64,000 nucleotides of DNA from Chromobacterium haemolyticum DSM 19808 (GTDB taxonomy: Bacteria > Pseudomonadota > Gammaproteobacteria > Burkholderiales > Chromobacteriaceae), in NCBI RefSeq assembly GCF_000711885.1, contig NZ_JONK01000004.1, positions 1 to 64,000 on the forward strand. The letters are read 5' to 3'. A program made the position numbers and the translations under genes. Each line of letters opens with the position of its first letter. Positions within the stretch are counted from its first letter, which is position 1. Under the pieces are notes generated by a model. The model made no database searches, was not told the origin of the DNA, and saw nothing but the letters and a program-made list of their open reading frames with translations. Shown here piece after piece: positions 19,822 to 28,375 of the stretch.

Positions 19822-19850
19822 TTGCAAAACCTGAGTTTAGGGCTTAGAAT
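19822..19850 (+). promoter_or_regulatory. Sigma-70 type promoter of rpsT
   Basis: TTGCAA (19822-19827) and TAGAAT (19845-19850) are separated by exactly 17 bases. The start of transcription would fall near 19857, leaving a leader of about 30 bases before the rpsT start. Confidence 0.65.
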
Positions 19851-19887
19851 CGCGGGTTTCAGATTCCGCTCATCAGGAGAAAGATTC

Positions 19888-20151
19888 ATGGCTAACAGCG
19901 CACAAGCTCGCAAGCGTGCACGCACAGCCCTTAAGCAGCGCGCGCACAACGCCAGCCTGCGTACTGCATTCCGTACTGCAGTTAAGAAAGTGCTCAAGGC
20001 AGTTGAAGCCGGCGATAAAGCCGCTGCCAAGGTAGTGTTCCACACTTCCGAAAAAGTGATTGACCGCATTGCTGACAAGGGCGTGTTCCACAAGAACAAG
20101 GCCGCTCGTCACAAGAGCCGTCTGTCGGCTCAGATCAAGGCCATGGCCTGA
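19888..20151 (+). CDS. rpsT: 30S ribosomal protein S20
   Basis: The 87-residue, Lys/Arg/Ala-rich protein begins [17 protein letters not shown], the classic S20 start, and binds 16S rRNA. ATG 19888 is preceded by AGGAGA. Expression is from the promoter just upstream and ends at a strong hairpin 26 bases after the stop, so it is a single-gene unit. Confidence 0.98.
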   Translation: MANSAQARKRARTALKQRAHNASLRTAFRTAVKKVLKAVEAGDKAAAKVVFHTSEKVIDRIADKGVFHKNKAARHKSRLSAQIKAMA

Positions 20152-20177
20152 TCACAGCCCAGAGCTGAAGAATACGC

Positions 20178-20205
20178 AAAGGCTCCGCATCGCGGAGCCT
20201 TTTGT
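20178..20205 (+). terminator. Terminator after rpsT
   Basis: The 11-bp stem AAAGGCTCCGC (20178-20188) / GCGGAGCCTTT (20192-20202) has a 3-base loop followed by T residues. Confidence 0.85.
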
Positions 20206-20243
20206 GTGTCTGGCGCATTGATTTCCCTGGGGGAGGCATGGCT

Positions 20244-21290
20244 ATGTCTGGATGGACGGCATGTGCGCTGGCTTTGTGCGCGGCGCAGACCTTGGCGGCG
20301 GAGCTGCCGCAGCAACTGGCCGAGTGCGGCCGCCTGGCGGACGCCAAGCTGCGTTTGGCCTGCTATGACGGACTAGCTGCCGGCCAGCCCGCGGCGGCGG
20401 CCTTGCCTTCCCCCGCCGTTCCGTCTCAGGAGCGGCAGGTTTCGGCCGGCGGCGTTCCGCCGGATGCGGCGCCGGCGCCCAGCCGGTTGGCCGAGGCATG
20501 GGATCTGGACGGCCGCTCCCGTGGAGACACATTCGGTTTCCGCTTGTACCGCCCCAATTACTATCTGCCGGTCTGGCAGATGGCCAGGCCCAACAACGAG
20601 CCGCAATCGCCAACCCGTTCGCCCAGTCAGACGCCGGGCGGGCATCTGGACAAGACCGAGGCCAAGTTCCAGCTGTCGTTCAAGACCAAGGTGTGGGAAG
20701 ACATGTTCGATACCCCACTGAACCTGTGGTTCGCCTACACCCAGCAATCGCATTGGCAAATCTACAACCAGGCGCATTCCGCGCCGTTCCGCGGCACCGA
20801 CTACGAACCGGAGTTGATCCTGACCTTCCCGTTGCCGTCCGCCTGGGCCTGGGGCGACACCCGGCTGCGCATGGGCGGCCTGGGTTTGTTGCATCAATCC
20901 AACGGCCGAGCCAATCCCTTGTCGCGCAGCTGGAACCGGGTGTACGCGATGGCGGCGCTGGACAACGGTCCGTTTACCTTGCAAGGACGCTGGTGGGCGC
21001 GGCTGCCGGAATCCGGCGACAAGGACGACAACCCGGATATCGTGAAATACATGGGGCACGGCGATCTGCAGGCGATCTACCAATATCGCGGCCAGACTTT
21101 CAGCGCCTTGTGGCGGCCTAATTTCGACAGCGGCAAGCACGGCCTGCAATTGGACTGGAGTTTCCCGGTGAAGGGCAAGTTGAGGGGGTATGTGCAGGCT
21201 TTCGACGGTTACGGCGAAAGCCTGATCGACTACAACGTGCGCACTCGCGCGCTGGGCATTGGCCTGACGATGAGCGATTGGTTGGAGTGA
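20244..21290 (+). CDS. pldA: Outer membrane phospholipase A (OMPLA)
   Basis: The 348-residue protein starts with a signal peptide (MSGWTACALALCAAQTLAA). A Pro/Ala-rich stretch up to about residue 85 precedes the 12-stranded barrel. The catalytic triad of OMPLA is visible as H217 and S219 in LLHQSNGRA and N231 in SRSWNRVY, with the same spacing as in E. coli (142/144/156). It hydrolyses phospholipids in the outer leaflet, active as a calcium-dependent dimer. ATG 20244 was chosen over 20238 because GGGAGG lies 8 bases before it. The N-terminal extension before the barrel is longer than in E. coli. Confidence 0.92.
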   Translation: MSGWTACALALCAAQTLAAELPQQLAECGRLADAKLRLACYDGLAAGQPAAAALPSPAVPSQERQVSAGGVPPDAAPAPSRLAEAWDLDGRSRGDTFGFRLYRPNYYLPVWQMARPNNEPQSPTRSPSQTPGGHLDKTEAKFQLSFKTKVWEDMFDTPLNLWFAYTQQSHWQIYNQAHSAPFRGTDYEPELILTFPLPSAWAWGDTRLRMGGLGLLHQSNGRANPLSRSWNRVYAMAALDNGPFTLQGRWWARLPESGDKDDNPDIVKYMGHGDLQAIYQYRGQTFSALWRPNFDSGKHGLQLDWSFPVKGKLRGYVQAFDGYGESLIDYNVRTRALGIGLTMSDWLE

Positions 21291-21348
21291 GCCTCGCGAG
21301 CTGTCCGGGGCTGGAGTCCGCTGCGCGGCTGCTGGAAAGAATGTGAGC

Positions 21349-21368
21349 GGCCCGCCCATGGGCGGGCC
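21349..21368. terminator. Perfect 20-bp palindrome between convergent pldA and ackA
   Basis: GGCCCGCCCA (21349-21358) is followed directly by its reverse complement. It could stop transcription in both directions, but no clear T-run follows on either strand, so an intrinsic terminator is only likely. Confidence 0.45.
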
Positions 21369-21374
21369 CTGCGC

Positions 21375-22529
21375 TTATTGCAGCAGCGCGGCCGCTTGGC
21401 GCGCCATCTCGCCCTCCTCGTCGGTGGGCAGCACATAGGCGGCGCGCGCGCTGGCGGCGGTGGTCAGCCGCCTGGCCTGGGCCAGGTTGGCCGCCTGGTC
21501 GGCTTCAAAGCCCAGCCAGGCCAGCTGTTGCAGCACTCGGCCGCGCACCTCCGGCGAGTGCTCGCCCACGCCGGCGGTGAATATCAGCGCATCCAGGCCC
21601 TTCATCGCCGCGGCCAGGCTGGCCACCTCGCGCGCCACCCGATAGCAGAACAGCTCTATGGCTTCGCGCGCCGCCGGCAAATCGCTGGCCAGCAGTTCGC
21701 GCATATCGGACGAGAGACCGGAGACCCCTAGCAGGCCGGAGTTCTTATACAGCTCGCGCCGCACATCGGCCACGCTCATGCCGGCCTGTTCCTGCCAGTA
21801 GAGAATGACTTCAGGGTCGATGTAGCCGGGACGGCTGCCCATCATCAGTCCGTCCACCGCGGAGAAGCCCATGCTGGAGGCCATGCTGCGGCCGGCGTCC
21901 AGCGCGCAGGCGCTGGCGCCGCTGCCCAGGTGGCAGACCACCACCTTGGCGCGGTCCAGGCCCAGTTCCGGCAGCCGCCGCGCGATGGCGGCGTAGGACA
22001 GGCCGTGGAAGCCGTAGCGGCGAACGCCGTCGTCGTGCCAGTGGCGGGCGATGCCGAAGCGGGTGGCCACTTCCGGCTGCTGAGCGTGGAAGGCGGTGTC
22101 GAAGCAGGCGAACTGCGGCAAACGGGCGTCGTACTCCTCGAAGGCGGCGATCACGGACAGACTGACCGGCTGATGCAGCGGCGCCAGCGCCACATAGTCC
22201 TCCAGCTGAGCGCGAATGTCGGCGTCCAGCCGCAGCGCGGCGGTGAAGCGGCCGCCGCCGTGCACCACCCTGTGCACCACGGCCAGCGGCTCCAGCTGCT
22301 GATCGGCCAGGCTGTTGATCACCGCGGCGATGGCGCTGCCGCGGCTGCCGTCGTCCAGCGCGTGGCGGCTCAGCGTCTGGCCCTTGCCGTCCAGCAATTG
22401 CAGTTCCGGCTTGGTCTGGCCAAAGCGGTCCACCATGCCGCGCGCCAGCAACTGGCGTCCATCCGAGGTGAAGGCGCGGAATTTAAGCGTGGAGGAACCG
22501 GCGTTAACGGCGAGCAGTACCCGGCTCAT
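21375..22529 (-). CDS. ackA: Acetate/propionate-type acyl kinase
   Basis: The 384-residue protein has the acetokinase signatures VNAGSSTLKF (residues 8-17), FDTAFH and GFHGLSYAAIA, and the nucleotide motif CHLGSGASACAL. It makes acyl phosphate from the carboxylate and ATP, or the reverse. The ATG overlaps the stop of the upstream acyltransferase gene by four bases (ATGA). Substrate (acetate, propionate or butyrate) cannot be read from sequence; the neighbouring Ptb-type transferase leaves longer acyl groups open. Confidence 0.93.
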   Translation of the reverse strand: MSRVLLAVNAGSSTLKFRAFTSDGRQLLARGMVDRFGQTKPELQLLDGKGQTLSRHALDDGSRGSAIAAVINSLADQQLEPLAVVHRVVHGGGRFTAALRLDADIRAQLEDYVALAPLHQPVSLSVIAAFEEYDARLPQFACFDTAFHAQQPEVATRFGIARHWHDDGVRRYGFHGLSYAAIARRLPELGLDRAKVVVCHLGSGASACALDAGRSMASSMGFSAVDGLMMGSRPGYIDPEVILYWQEQAGMSVADVRRELYKNSGLLGVSGLSSDMRELLASDLPAAREAIELFCYRVAREVASLAAAMKGLDALIFTAGVGEHSPEVRGRVLQQLAWLGFEADQAANLAQARRLTTAASARAAYVLPTDEEGEMARQAAALLQ

Positions 22530-23461
22530 GAGCGGGGCCCGCTTTGCCGGCGTTTGTGCGCCAGCAGGTTGGCCACCGCGGCGGAGGCGAGGCGGCCGGT
22601 GGCGTCGTCGGCGCGGCTGGTCAGCACGATGGGCGCGCGCGCGCCCATCACGATGCCGGCGGAAGCCGCGGCGGCGAGATAGGTCAGCTGCTTGCCCAGC
22701 ATATTGCCGGCTTCCAGGTCCGGCACCAGCAGGATGTCCGGGTCGCCGGCCACCGGTGAGACGATGCCTTTGCTGTCGGCGGCTTCGCGCGAGATGGCGT
22801 TGTCGAAGGCCAGCGGGCCATCGAGGATGGCGCCGGTGATCTGGCCGCGATCCGCCATCTTGCACAGCGCGGCGGCGTCCAGTGTGGAGCGCATCGCCGG
22901 ATTGATGGTTTCCACCGCCGCCAGGATGGCCACCTTGGGCTGGGAAATGCCCAGCGCCTGGGTCAGGTCGATGGCGTTCTGACAGATGTCGCGCTTGGTC
23001 AGCAGGTCGGGCTCGATATTGATCGCGGCGTCGGTGATGAACAGATAACGCGGATAGGTTTCCACCTTCATGATCCAAACGTGGCTGATGCGGCGGTCGG
23101 TACGGATGCCGGTGCCGCGCGCCAGCGCTTCGCCCATGAATTCGTCGGTGTGCAGGCTGCCCTTCATCAGAATGTCGGCGTAGCCTTCGCGCACCAGGGT
23201 CACCGCCTGTTCGGCGGCGGCATGGCTGTGCGGCACGTCGACCAGCTCAAAGCGCTTCAGGTCCACTTCCAGTTCGTCGGCCAACTTGGCCAGCCTGGCG
23301 GCGGGGGCGACCAGAATGGGAGTGGCGATGCCGTGGTCGGCTGCCTCCACCGCGCCCAGCAGCGCTTCGCGGCTGCAGGGGTGGGCCACGGCCATCGGCA
23401 GCGGGCCCAGGCCAACGGCCTGTTGGAGGATGTCGGAAAAAGCATGTTCGTCGCGAGTCAT
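22526..23461 (-). CDS. Phosphate acetyl/butyryltransferase family protein
   Basis: The 311-residue protein is a short PTA/PTB-type enzyme without the N-terminal domains of the long E. coli Pta. Conserved parts are DILMKGSLHTDEFM, HVWIMKVETYPRYLFITDAAINI and the C-terminal PDILLVPDLEAGNML. It exchanges CoA and phosphate on an acyl group and would feed the kinase downstream. Ptb-like members often prefer butyryl-CoA, but this is not decidable here. It lies 11 bp after the fabI stop. ATG 23461 is preceded by GGGAGC. Confidence 0.9.
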   Translation of the reverse strand: MTRDEHAFSDILQQAVGLGPLPMAVAHPCSREALLGAVEAADHGIATPILVAPAARLAKLADELEVDLKRFELVDVPHSHAAAEQAVTLVREGYADILMKGSLHTDEFMGEALARGTGIRTDRRISHVWIMKVETYPRYLFITDAAINIEPDLLTKRDICQNAIDLTQALGISQPKVAILAAVETINPAMRSTLDAAALCKMADRGQITGAILDGPLAFDNAISREAADSKGIVSPVAGDPDILLVPDLEAGNMLGKQLTYLAAAASAGIVMGARAPIVLTSRADDATGRLASAAVANLLAHKRRQSGPRS

Positions 23462-23472
23462 GGCGTGCTCCC

Positions 23473-24270
23473 TCAGGCCTTGATGTGATGGCCGCCATCG
23501 ACATAGATGGTTTGACCGGTCAGGCCGCGGGCGGCTTCGGAGATGAGGAAGGCGCAGGTGGTGCCCACGTCTTCGATTTCCACCAGGCGGTTCTGCGGCG
23601 CTCGCGCGATGGCGTCCTCGATCAATTGATCGAAATGGGCGATGCCGGAGGCGGCGCGAGTGCGCAGCGGGCCGGGAGACACCGCGTGCACGCGGATGTT
23701 CTTGGCGCCCAGTTCGCTGGCCAGGTAGCGCGATACACTTTCCAGCGCCGCCTTGACCGGGCCCATGATGTTGTAGTTCTCCACCACCTTGTCCGCGCCG
23801 TAATAGCTCATGGTGATCAGGCTGCCGCCCTGAATCATCAAAGGCTCTGCCAAGCGGGCCATTTCGATGAAGGAATAGCAGGACACGCGCATCGCCTGCT
23901 GGAAACCGGCGAGCGAGCAGTCGGTGACGCGGCCGTGCAGGTCGTCCATGGGGCAGAAGGCGATGGAGTGAATGACAAAATCCAGTTTGCCCCATTGCTG
24001 GCGGATCGCCTCGAACACCGCTTCCATCTGCCCGGGCTGCTCCACGTCCAGCGGCAGCACCAGCGGCGAGCCCAGTTGGTCGGCCAGCGGACGCACGTAT
24101 TTTTCCGCTTTCTGGTTCAGGTAGGTAACGGCGAACTCCGCGCCAAGGTCGCGTAATACGCTGGCGCAGCCGTAGGCGATGCTGTTCTCATTGGCGATGC
24201 CGACGATCAGGCCTTTCTTGCCGGCAAGAATGTTGCGAATGCTTTCCATCTGACCCTCTTGGTAAACCAT
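23473..24270 (-). CDS. fabI: Enoyl-[acyl-carrier-protein] reductase (NADH), FabI-type
   Basis: The 265-residue protein is an atypical short-chain dehydrogenase with GLIVGIANENSIAYGCA as the nucleotide site and a Y-x6-K pair in YNIMGPVK. It reduces enoyl-ACP in the last step of fatty-acid elongation. Start: ATG 24270 has a strong GGAGGT site; ATG 24249 (MESIRN) is also possible with GAGGG and would give 258 residues. FabI is first in an operon with the acyltransferase and kinase, not with fatty-acid genes. That suggests it could be a second, specialised reductase rather than the housekeeping one. Confidence 0.9.
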   Translation of the reverse strand: MVYQEGQMESIRNILAGKKGLIVGIANENSIAYGCASVLRDLGAEFAVTYLNQKAEKYVRPLADQLGSPLVLPLDVEQPGQMEAVFEAIRQQWGKLDFVIHSIAFCPMDDLHGRVTDCSLAGFQQAMRVSCYSFIEMARLAEPLMIQGGSLITMSYYGADKVVENYNIMGPVKAALESVSRYLASELGAKNIRVHAVSPGPLRTRAASGIAHFDQLIEDAIARAPQNRLVEIEDVGTTCAFLISEAARGLTGQTIYVDGGHHIKA

Positions 24271-24354
24271 GTGACCTCCGGGATTTGTAGGGTTGCAGGG
24301 CAGTATTGCGGGCTAATGAAGCAAAGGGATTTTTGTATTGACGATTCAGTCGGA

Positions 24355-24360
24355 TATAAT
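24355..24360 (+). promoter_or_regulatory. Candidate -10 element upstream of the FmdB-type gene
   Basis: A perfect TATAAT lies 155 bases before the FmdB start. The hexamer 17 bases upstream is a poor -35 (TTTGTA), so this is only a candidate. Confidence 0.35.
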
Positions 24361-24514
24361 CGACGATTTGGCGGGAACGAAGGCTTGATCTCGAGGCACT
24401 TCGTCCGCATCTGTCCGACTAGGCATGCCGAGCGGAAGTTCTCGCTCGGATAGTGCAGTGCAGCATGAGTTCGGTTTATTATGCCATCATGATTACTGGT
24501 GGGGAAGCAAAGCT

Positions 24515-24778
24515 ATGCCAATCTACGAATACCGTTGCGGCGCCTGCGGCGTCGCCAAAGAGCACCTGCAAAAACTCAGCGACGAGCCGATCGCTCAATG
24601 CCCTGCCTGCGGCAGCGCCGAGTATCGCAAGCAGCTGTCCGCGGCCGGCTTCCAGTTGAAAGGTTCCGGCTGGTACGCCACGGACTTCAAGGGCGGCTCA
24701 TCCTCCGCATCCTCCGACAGCGCGTCTTCGGACAGCGGCGGCGGGCATAGTTGCGGCACTGGCTGTGGGTGCGCGTAA
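24515..24778 (+). CDS. FmdB-family putative regulatory zinc-ribbon protein
   Basis: The 87-residue protein begins MPIYEYRCGACG and carries two CxxC pairs (residues 8-11 and 29-32) that form the FmdB/CxxC-CxxC-SSSS ribbon. A Ser/Gly-rich tail ends in HSCGTGCGCA, which adds more potential metal ligands. The family's role is not established. GGGGAAG precedes the start. In many betaproteobacteria this gene sits with the DUF502 gene and aspS, as here. Confidence 0.88.
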   Translation: MPIYEYRCGACGVAKEHLQKLSDEPIAQCPACGSAEYRKQLSAAGFQLKGSGWYATDFKGGSSSASSDSASSDSGGGHSCGTGCGCA

Positions 24779-24784
24779 ACCCCA

Positions 24785-25453
24785 ATGACGCCGCAAATCA
24801 AAATGACGCTAAAGGGCTATCTGGTCACCGGCTTGCTGGTGTGGTTGCCCCTGGCCGTGACGCTGTGGGTGTTGAACCTGATCGTCACTTCGCTGGACCA
24901 GACGCTGAACCTGCTGCCGCAGGAATGGCAGCCGGAGGCCTTGCTCGGCTTCCATCTGCCGGGCCTGGGCGTGGTGCTGTCGGTGATGATTCTGTTGGGC
25001 ACCGGCATGTTGGCCGCCAATGTGCTGGGCCAGCGCGTGCTGGATATGTGGGACGCGCTGCTGTCCCGCATTCCGGTGGTGAAGAGCATTTACAACAGCG
25101 TCAAGCAAGTCAGCGACACCTTGCTGTCCGATTCCGGCCAGGCCTTCAAAAAGGCGCTGCTGGTCCAGTTTCCTCATTCCGGCATGTGGACGGTGGCGTT
25201 TCAAACCGGCCCGCTGCCTGATGTCGTGTCCGAATCCTTGTCCGACGACGAGTTCATCGGGGTCTATGTGCCCACCATCCCCAACCCGACCTCGGGTTAT
25301 TTCGTGATGGTGGCCAAGAAGGACACCCGCAACTTGAACATGAGCGTGGACGAAGCGTTGAAATACGCGATCTCCATGGGCATGGTGGCGCCGAATCCGC
25401 CGCCGGCCGCCCAGCGTCCGCGCCTGAACGACGAACATAATCGGCAGGGCTAG
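24785..25453 (+). CDS. DUF502 family membrane protein
   Basis: The 222-residue protein has two N-terminal membrane helices (GYLVTGLLVWLPLAVTLWVL and a segment near LGVVLSVMILLGTGMLAANVLG) and a soluble C-terminal domain. The conserved IPVVKSIYNSVKQVSDTLLS and IPNPTSGYFVMV segments are DUF502 hallmarks. Function is unknown. It lies 6 bp after the FmdB-type gene. ATG 24785 and 24803 are both possible starts; neither has a clear ribosome site. Confidence 0.87.
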   Translation: MTPQIKMTLKGYLVTGLLVWLPLAVTLWVLNLIVTSLDQTLNLLPQEWQPEALLGFHLPGLGVVLSVMILLGTGMLAANVLGQRVLDMWDALLSRIPVVKSIYNSVKQVSDTLLSDSGQAFKKALLVQFPHSGMWTVAFQTGPLPDVVSESLSDDEFIGVYVPTIPNPTSGYFVMVAKKDTRNLNMSVDEALKYAISMGMVAPNPPPAAQRPRLNDEHNRQG

Positions 25454-25475
25454 ACCGACACCCTGTCTAGCCCTT
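25447..25475 (+). terminator. Weak hairpin over the end of the DUF502 gene
   Basis: GGGCTAGAC (25447-25455) pairs with GTCTAGCCC (25465-25473) and covers the stop codon. Only two T residues follow, so it may reduce rather than stop read-through into aspS. Confidence 0.35.
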
Positions 25476-25537
25476 AACGCCTTTCTTTCCCCCGGGCGGG
25501 GAAGCCTCAACGAATTTGAATAAAAGGGTTTACCCAA

Positions 25538-27331
25538 ATGCGTACCGACTATTGCGGACTTATTGACAAGAAATACCTCGGCCAGACCGTCACCGTGAAG
25601 GGCTGGGCTCACCGCCGCCGCGACCATGGCGGCGTGATCTTCATCGACCTGCGCGACCGCGAAGGCCTGGTGCAGGTGGTGATTGATCCGGACACCCCGG
25701 AAGCGTTCCAGCTGGCCGACAGCAGCCGCGGCGAATACGTGCTGTCCATCACCGGCATCGTGCGCGAGCGTCCGGCCGGCACCGCCAACAGCAAGATGAT
25801 TTCCGGCGAGATCGAAATCCTGGCCAAGGAAATCGAAATCCTCAACGCCGCCGCCACGCCTCCGTTCCAGATCGACGACGAAAACCTGTCCGAGAACGTG
25901 CGCCTGACCAACCGCGTGATTGATCTGCGCCGCCCGGCGATGCAGAAAAACCTGCGCTTGCGCTACAAGGTGGCGATGGGCGTGCGCAACCATCTGGACA
26001 AGCAGGGCTTCATCGATATCGAAACCCCGATGCTGACCCGCTCCACGCCGGAAGGCGCGCGCGATTACCTGGTGCCGTCCCGCGTGCATCCGGGCGAATT
26101 CTTCGCGTTGCCGCAATCGCCGCAGCTGTTCAAGCAATTGCTGATGGTGGCCGGCTTTGACCGCTACTACCAGATCACCAAGTGCTTCCGAGACGAAGAC
26201 CTGCGCGCCGACCGTCAGCCGGAGTTCACCCAGATCGATATCGAGACCTCGTTCCTGAACGAGGATGAGATCATGGACATCACCGAGGGCATGACCAAGG
26301 AGATCTTCCGCGACGTGCTGGGCGTGGAGCTGCCGCAGTTCCCGCGCATGACTTACGCCGACGCGATGTTCTACTACGGCTCCGACAAGCCGGACATGCG
26401 CGTGGATCTGAAATTCACCGAACTGACCGATGTGATGAAGTCGGAAGAGTTCAAGGTGTTCCGCGGCGCGGCCGACATGGCGGGCGGTCGCGTGGTGGCC
26501 CTGCGCGTGCCGGGCGGTTCCGGCCTCAGCCGCAAGGAAATCGACGACTACACCCAGTTCGTCGGAATCTACGGCGCCAAGGGTCTGGCCTACATCAAGG
26601 TCAACGACGCCAGCAAGCCGACGGAAGAAGGCCTGCAGTCGCCCATCGTCAAGTTTCTGTCCGAGGGCGGCCTGAAAGCCATCATCGAGCGCACCGGCGC
26701 GCAAAACGGCGACATCATCTTCTTCGGCGCGGACAAGGCCAAGGTGGTGAACGAGGCCATCGGCGCGCTGCGCATCAAGATCGGCCACGAACACGGCCTG
26801 GCCAACGGCTACTTCGTCAAGGAATGGCGTCCGCTGTGGGTGGTGGACTTCCCGATGTTCGAGCACGACGAGGACGACGATCGCTGGACCGCTTGCCACC
26901 ATCCGTTCACCAGCCCGAAGCCGGGCCACGAGGATCTGATGGCCACCGATCCGGGCGCCTGCCTGGCGCGCGCCTACGACATGGTGCTGAACGGCTGGGA
27001 AATCGGCGGCGGCTCCATCCGTATCCATCGCGCCGACATCCAGGAAAAAGTGTTCGGCGCGCTGAAAATCAGCCCGGAAGAGCAGCAGAACAAGTTCGGC
27101 TTCCTGTTGGACAACCTGAAGTTCGGCGCGCCGCCGCATGGCGGCCTGGCTTTCGGTCTGGACCGCCTGGTGACGCTGATGTGCGGCGCGGAGTCCATCC
27201 GCGACGTGATCGCCTTCCCGAAAACCCAGCGCGCTCAGTGCCTGCTGACCAACGCGCCCAACGCGGTGGACGACAAGCAACTGCGCGAACTGAACCTGCG
27301 TCTGCGCCAGAAGGCCGAGCCGTCCGCTTGA
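25538..27331 (+). CDS. aspS: Aspartyl-tRNA synthetase
   Basis: The 597-residue protein has the bacterial AspRS layout: an OB-fold anticodon domain ([23 protein letters not shown]), class II motif 2 ([18 protein letters not shown]), the GAD insertion around residues 290-410 and motif 3 ([13 protein letters not shown]). It charges tRNA-Asp, and bacterial types of this kind in Neisseriales are often non-discriminating and also charge tRNA-Asn; that cannot be decided here. It ends at a strong terminator. Confidence 0.98.
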   Translation: MRTDYCGLIDKKYLGQTVTVKGWAHRRRDHGGVIFIDLRDREGLVQVVIDPDTPEAFQLADSSRGEYVLSITGIVRERPAGTANSKMISGEIEILAKEIEILNAAATPPFQIDDENLSENVRLTNRVIDLRRPAMQKNLRLRYKVAMGVRNHLDKQGFIDIETPMLTRSTPEGARDYLVPSRVHPGEFFALPQSPQLFKQLLMVAGFDRYYQITKCFRDEDLRADRQPEFTQIDIETSFLNEDEIMDITEGMTKEIFRDVLGVELPQFPRMTYADAMFYYGSDKPDMRVDLKFTELTDVMKSEEFKVFRGAADMAGGRVVALRVPGGSGLSRKEIDDYTQFVGIYGAKGLAYIKVNDASKPTEEGLQSPIVKFLSEGGLKAIIERTGAQNGDIIFFGADKAKVVNEAIGALRIKIGHEHGLANGYFVKEWRPLWVVDFPMFEHDEDDDRWTACHHPFTSPKPGHEDLMATDPGACLARAYDMVLNGWEIGGGSIRIHRADIQEKVFGALKISPEEQQNKFGFLLDNLKFGAPPHGGLAFGLDRLVTLMCGAESIRDVIAFPKTQRAQCLLTNAPNAVDDKQLRELNLRLRQKAEPSA

Positions 27332-27351
27332 TGCTGGTTTGATCCGACGAT

Positions 27352-27383
27352 AACGGCCGTTGCGCAAGCAGCGGCCGTTTTTC
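27352..27383 (+). terminator. Terminator after aspS
   Basis: The 12-bp stem (27352-27363 with 27368-27379, one G-T pair) is closed by a GCAA tetraloop and runs into five T residues. Confidence 0.85.
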
Positions 27384-27621
27384 ATTCTGAGGCTCTTGAC
27401 GGCCTTGGCTTGAACCTTGCGCTTTTGGCCCAATCTAACAGCAGCCTCATACTTGACGCGAGCGCCTGCCGGGCCGGCATTGCAAAACTTTATCGCAACG
27501 ATATGGATTTACAATTTGCCGATGTTGGCGGGCCTGATTTATAAAGCCTCGCATTCCGCCGCGTTTCCCGACGCCCGATCAGGGAAGCGCAGTCATACCA
27601 AGACCTTTAAGGAGATCCGCA

Positions 27622-28236
27622 ATGGCCGTACTCGTTGGCAAACAAGCCCCCTTCTTCGATGGCGCGAAAACCTTCTCCGCCGTGCTGGGCGATGGTCAGA
27701 TCGTTGACAACTACTCCTTCAAGCAAGCTACCGCCGGCAAATACGCGGTAGTATTCTTCTACCCGCTGGACTTCACCTTCGTGTGCCCGTCCGAACTGAT
27801 CGCTTTCGACCACCGTCTGGCCGACTTCAAAGCCAAGAACGTGGAAGTGATCGGCGTGTCCATCGACAGCCAGTTCACTCACGCCGCATGGCGCAATACC
27901 CCGGTGGAAAAAGGCGGCATCGGCCAGGTTGGCTACACCCTGGTGGCCGATATCCAGCACGAACTGTGCAAGGCCTTCGACGTTGAAGCCGATGGCGGCG
28001 TCGCTTTCCGCGGCTCTTTCCTGATCGACCGCTCCGGCGTGGTGCAGCACCAAGTGGTGAACAACCTGCCGCTGGGCCGCAACGTCGACGAAATGCTGCG
28101 CATGGTTGACGCGCTGCAGTTCACCGAAGAGCACGGCGAAGTATGCCCGGCGGGTTGGAACAAGGGTAAGAAAGGCATGAAGCCGAGCGCTGAAGGCGTG
28201 GCTTCCTACCTGGCTGAAAACGCCAAGGACCTGTAA
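27622..28236 (+). CDS. 2-Cys peroxiredoxin (AhpC/Prx1 type)
   Basis: The 204-residue protein has the peroxidatic cysteine in DFTFVCPSE (C55) and the resolving cysteine in GEVCPAGW (C175). The GGIG motif (98-101) is present, a feature linked with sensitivity to over-oxidation when a C-terminal YF is also there; the YF is absent. It reduces hydrogen peroxide and organic hydroperoxides with thioredoxin or a dedicated reductase; no ahpF is nearby. The start has a strong AAGGAG site. The 290-bp upstream gap has no other gene; I found no certain OxyR site in it. Confidence 0.94.
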   Translation: MAVLVGKQAPFFDGAKTFSAVLGDGQIVDNYSFKQATAGKYAVVFFYPLDFTFVCPSELIAFDHRLADFKAKNVEVIGVSIDSQFTHAAWRNTPVEKGGIGQVGYTLVADIQHELCKAFDVEADGGVAFRGSFLIDRSGVVQHQVVNNLPLGRNVDEMLRMVDALQFTEEHGEVCPAGWNKGKKGMKPSAEGVASYLAENAKDL

Positions 28237-28265
28237 TCCGTCGTAAACGGATTGCGTCCAACCCT

Positions 28266-28297
28266 GCCCCGCGCGCCTTGGCCCGCGGGGCTTTTTA
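28266..28297 (+). terminator. Terminator after the peroxiredoxin gene
   Basis: GCCCCGCG (28266-28273) pairs with CGCGGGGC (28284-28291) and is followed by TTTTTATT. Confidence 0.85.
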
Positions 28298-28375
28298 TTG
28301 CGCGGCCTTGGCCGACTTGGCGCATTGCTCGCTATAACTAACAATAAGCTACCAAGATAATGACAGGCCCGAGCC

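Noticed and set aside
24338-24360. TTGACG followed by TATAAT upstream of the FmdB-type gene
   Set aside because: The spacing is only 11 bases, too short for a sigma-70 promoter; only the TATAAT was kept as a candidate.
24809-27433. An 874-residue antisense frame over DUF502 and aspS
   Set aside because: Shadow of well-supported genes on the plus strand.
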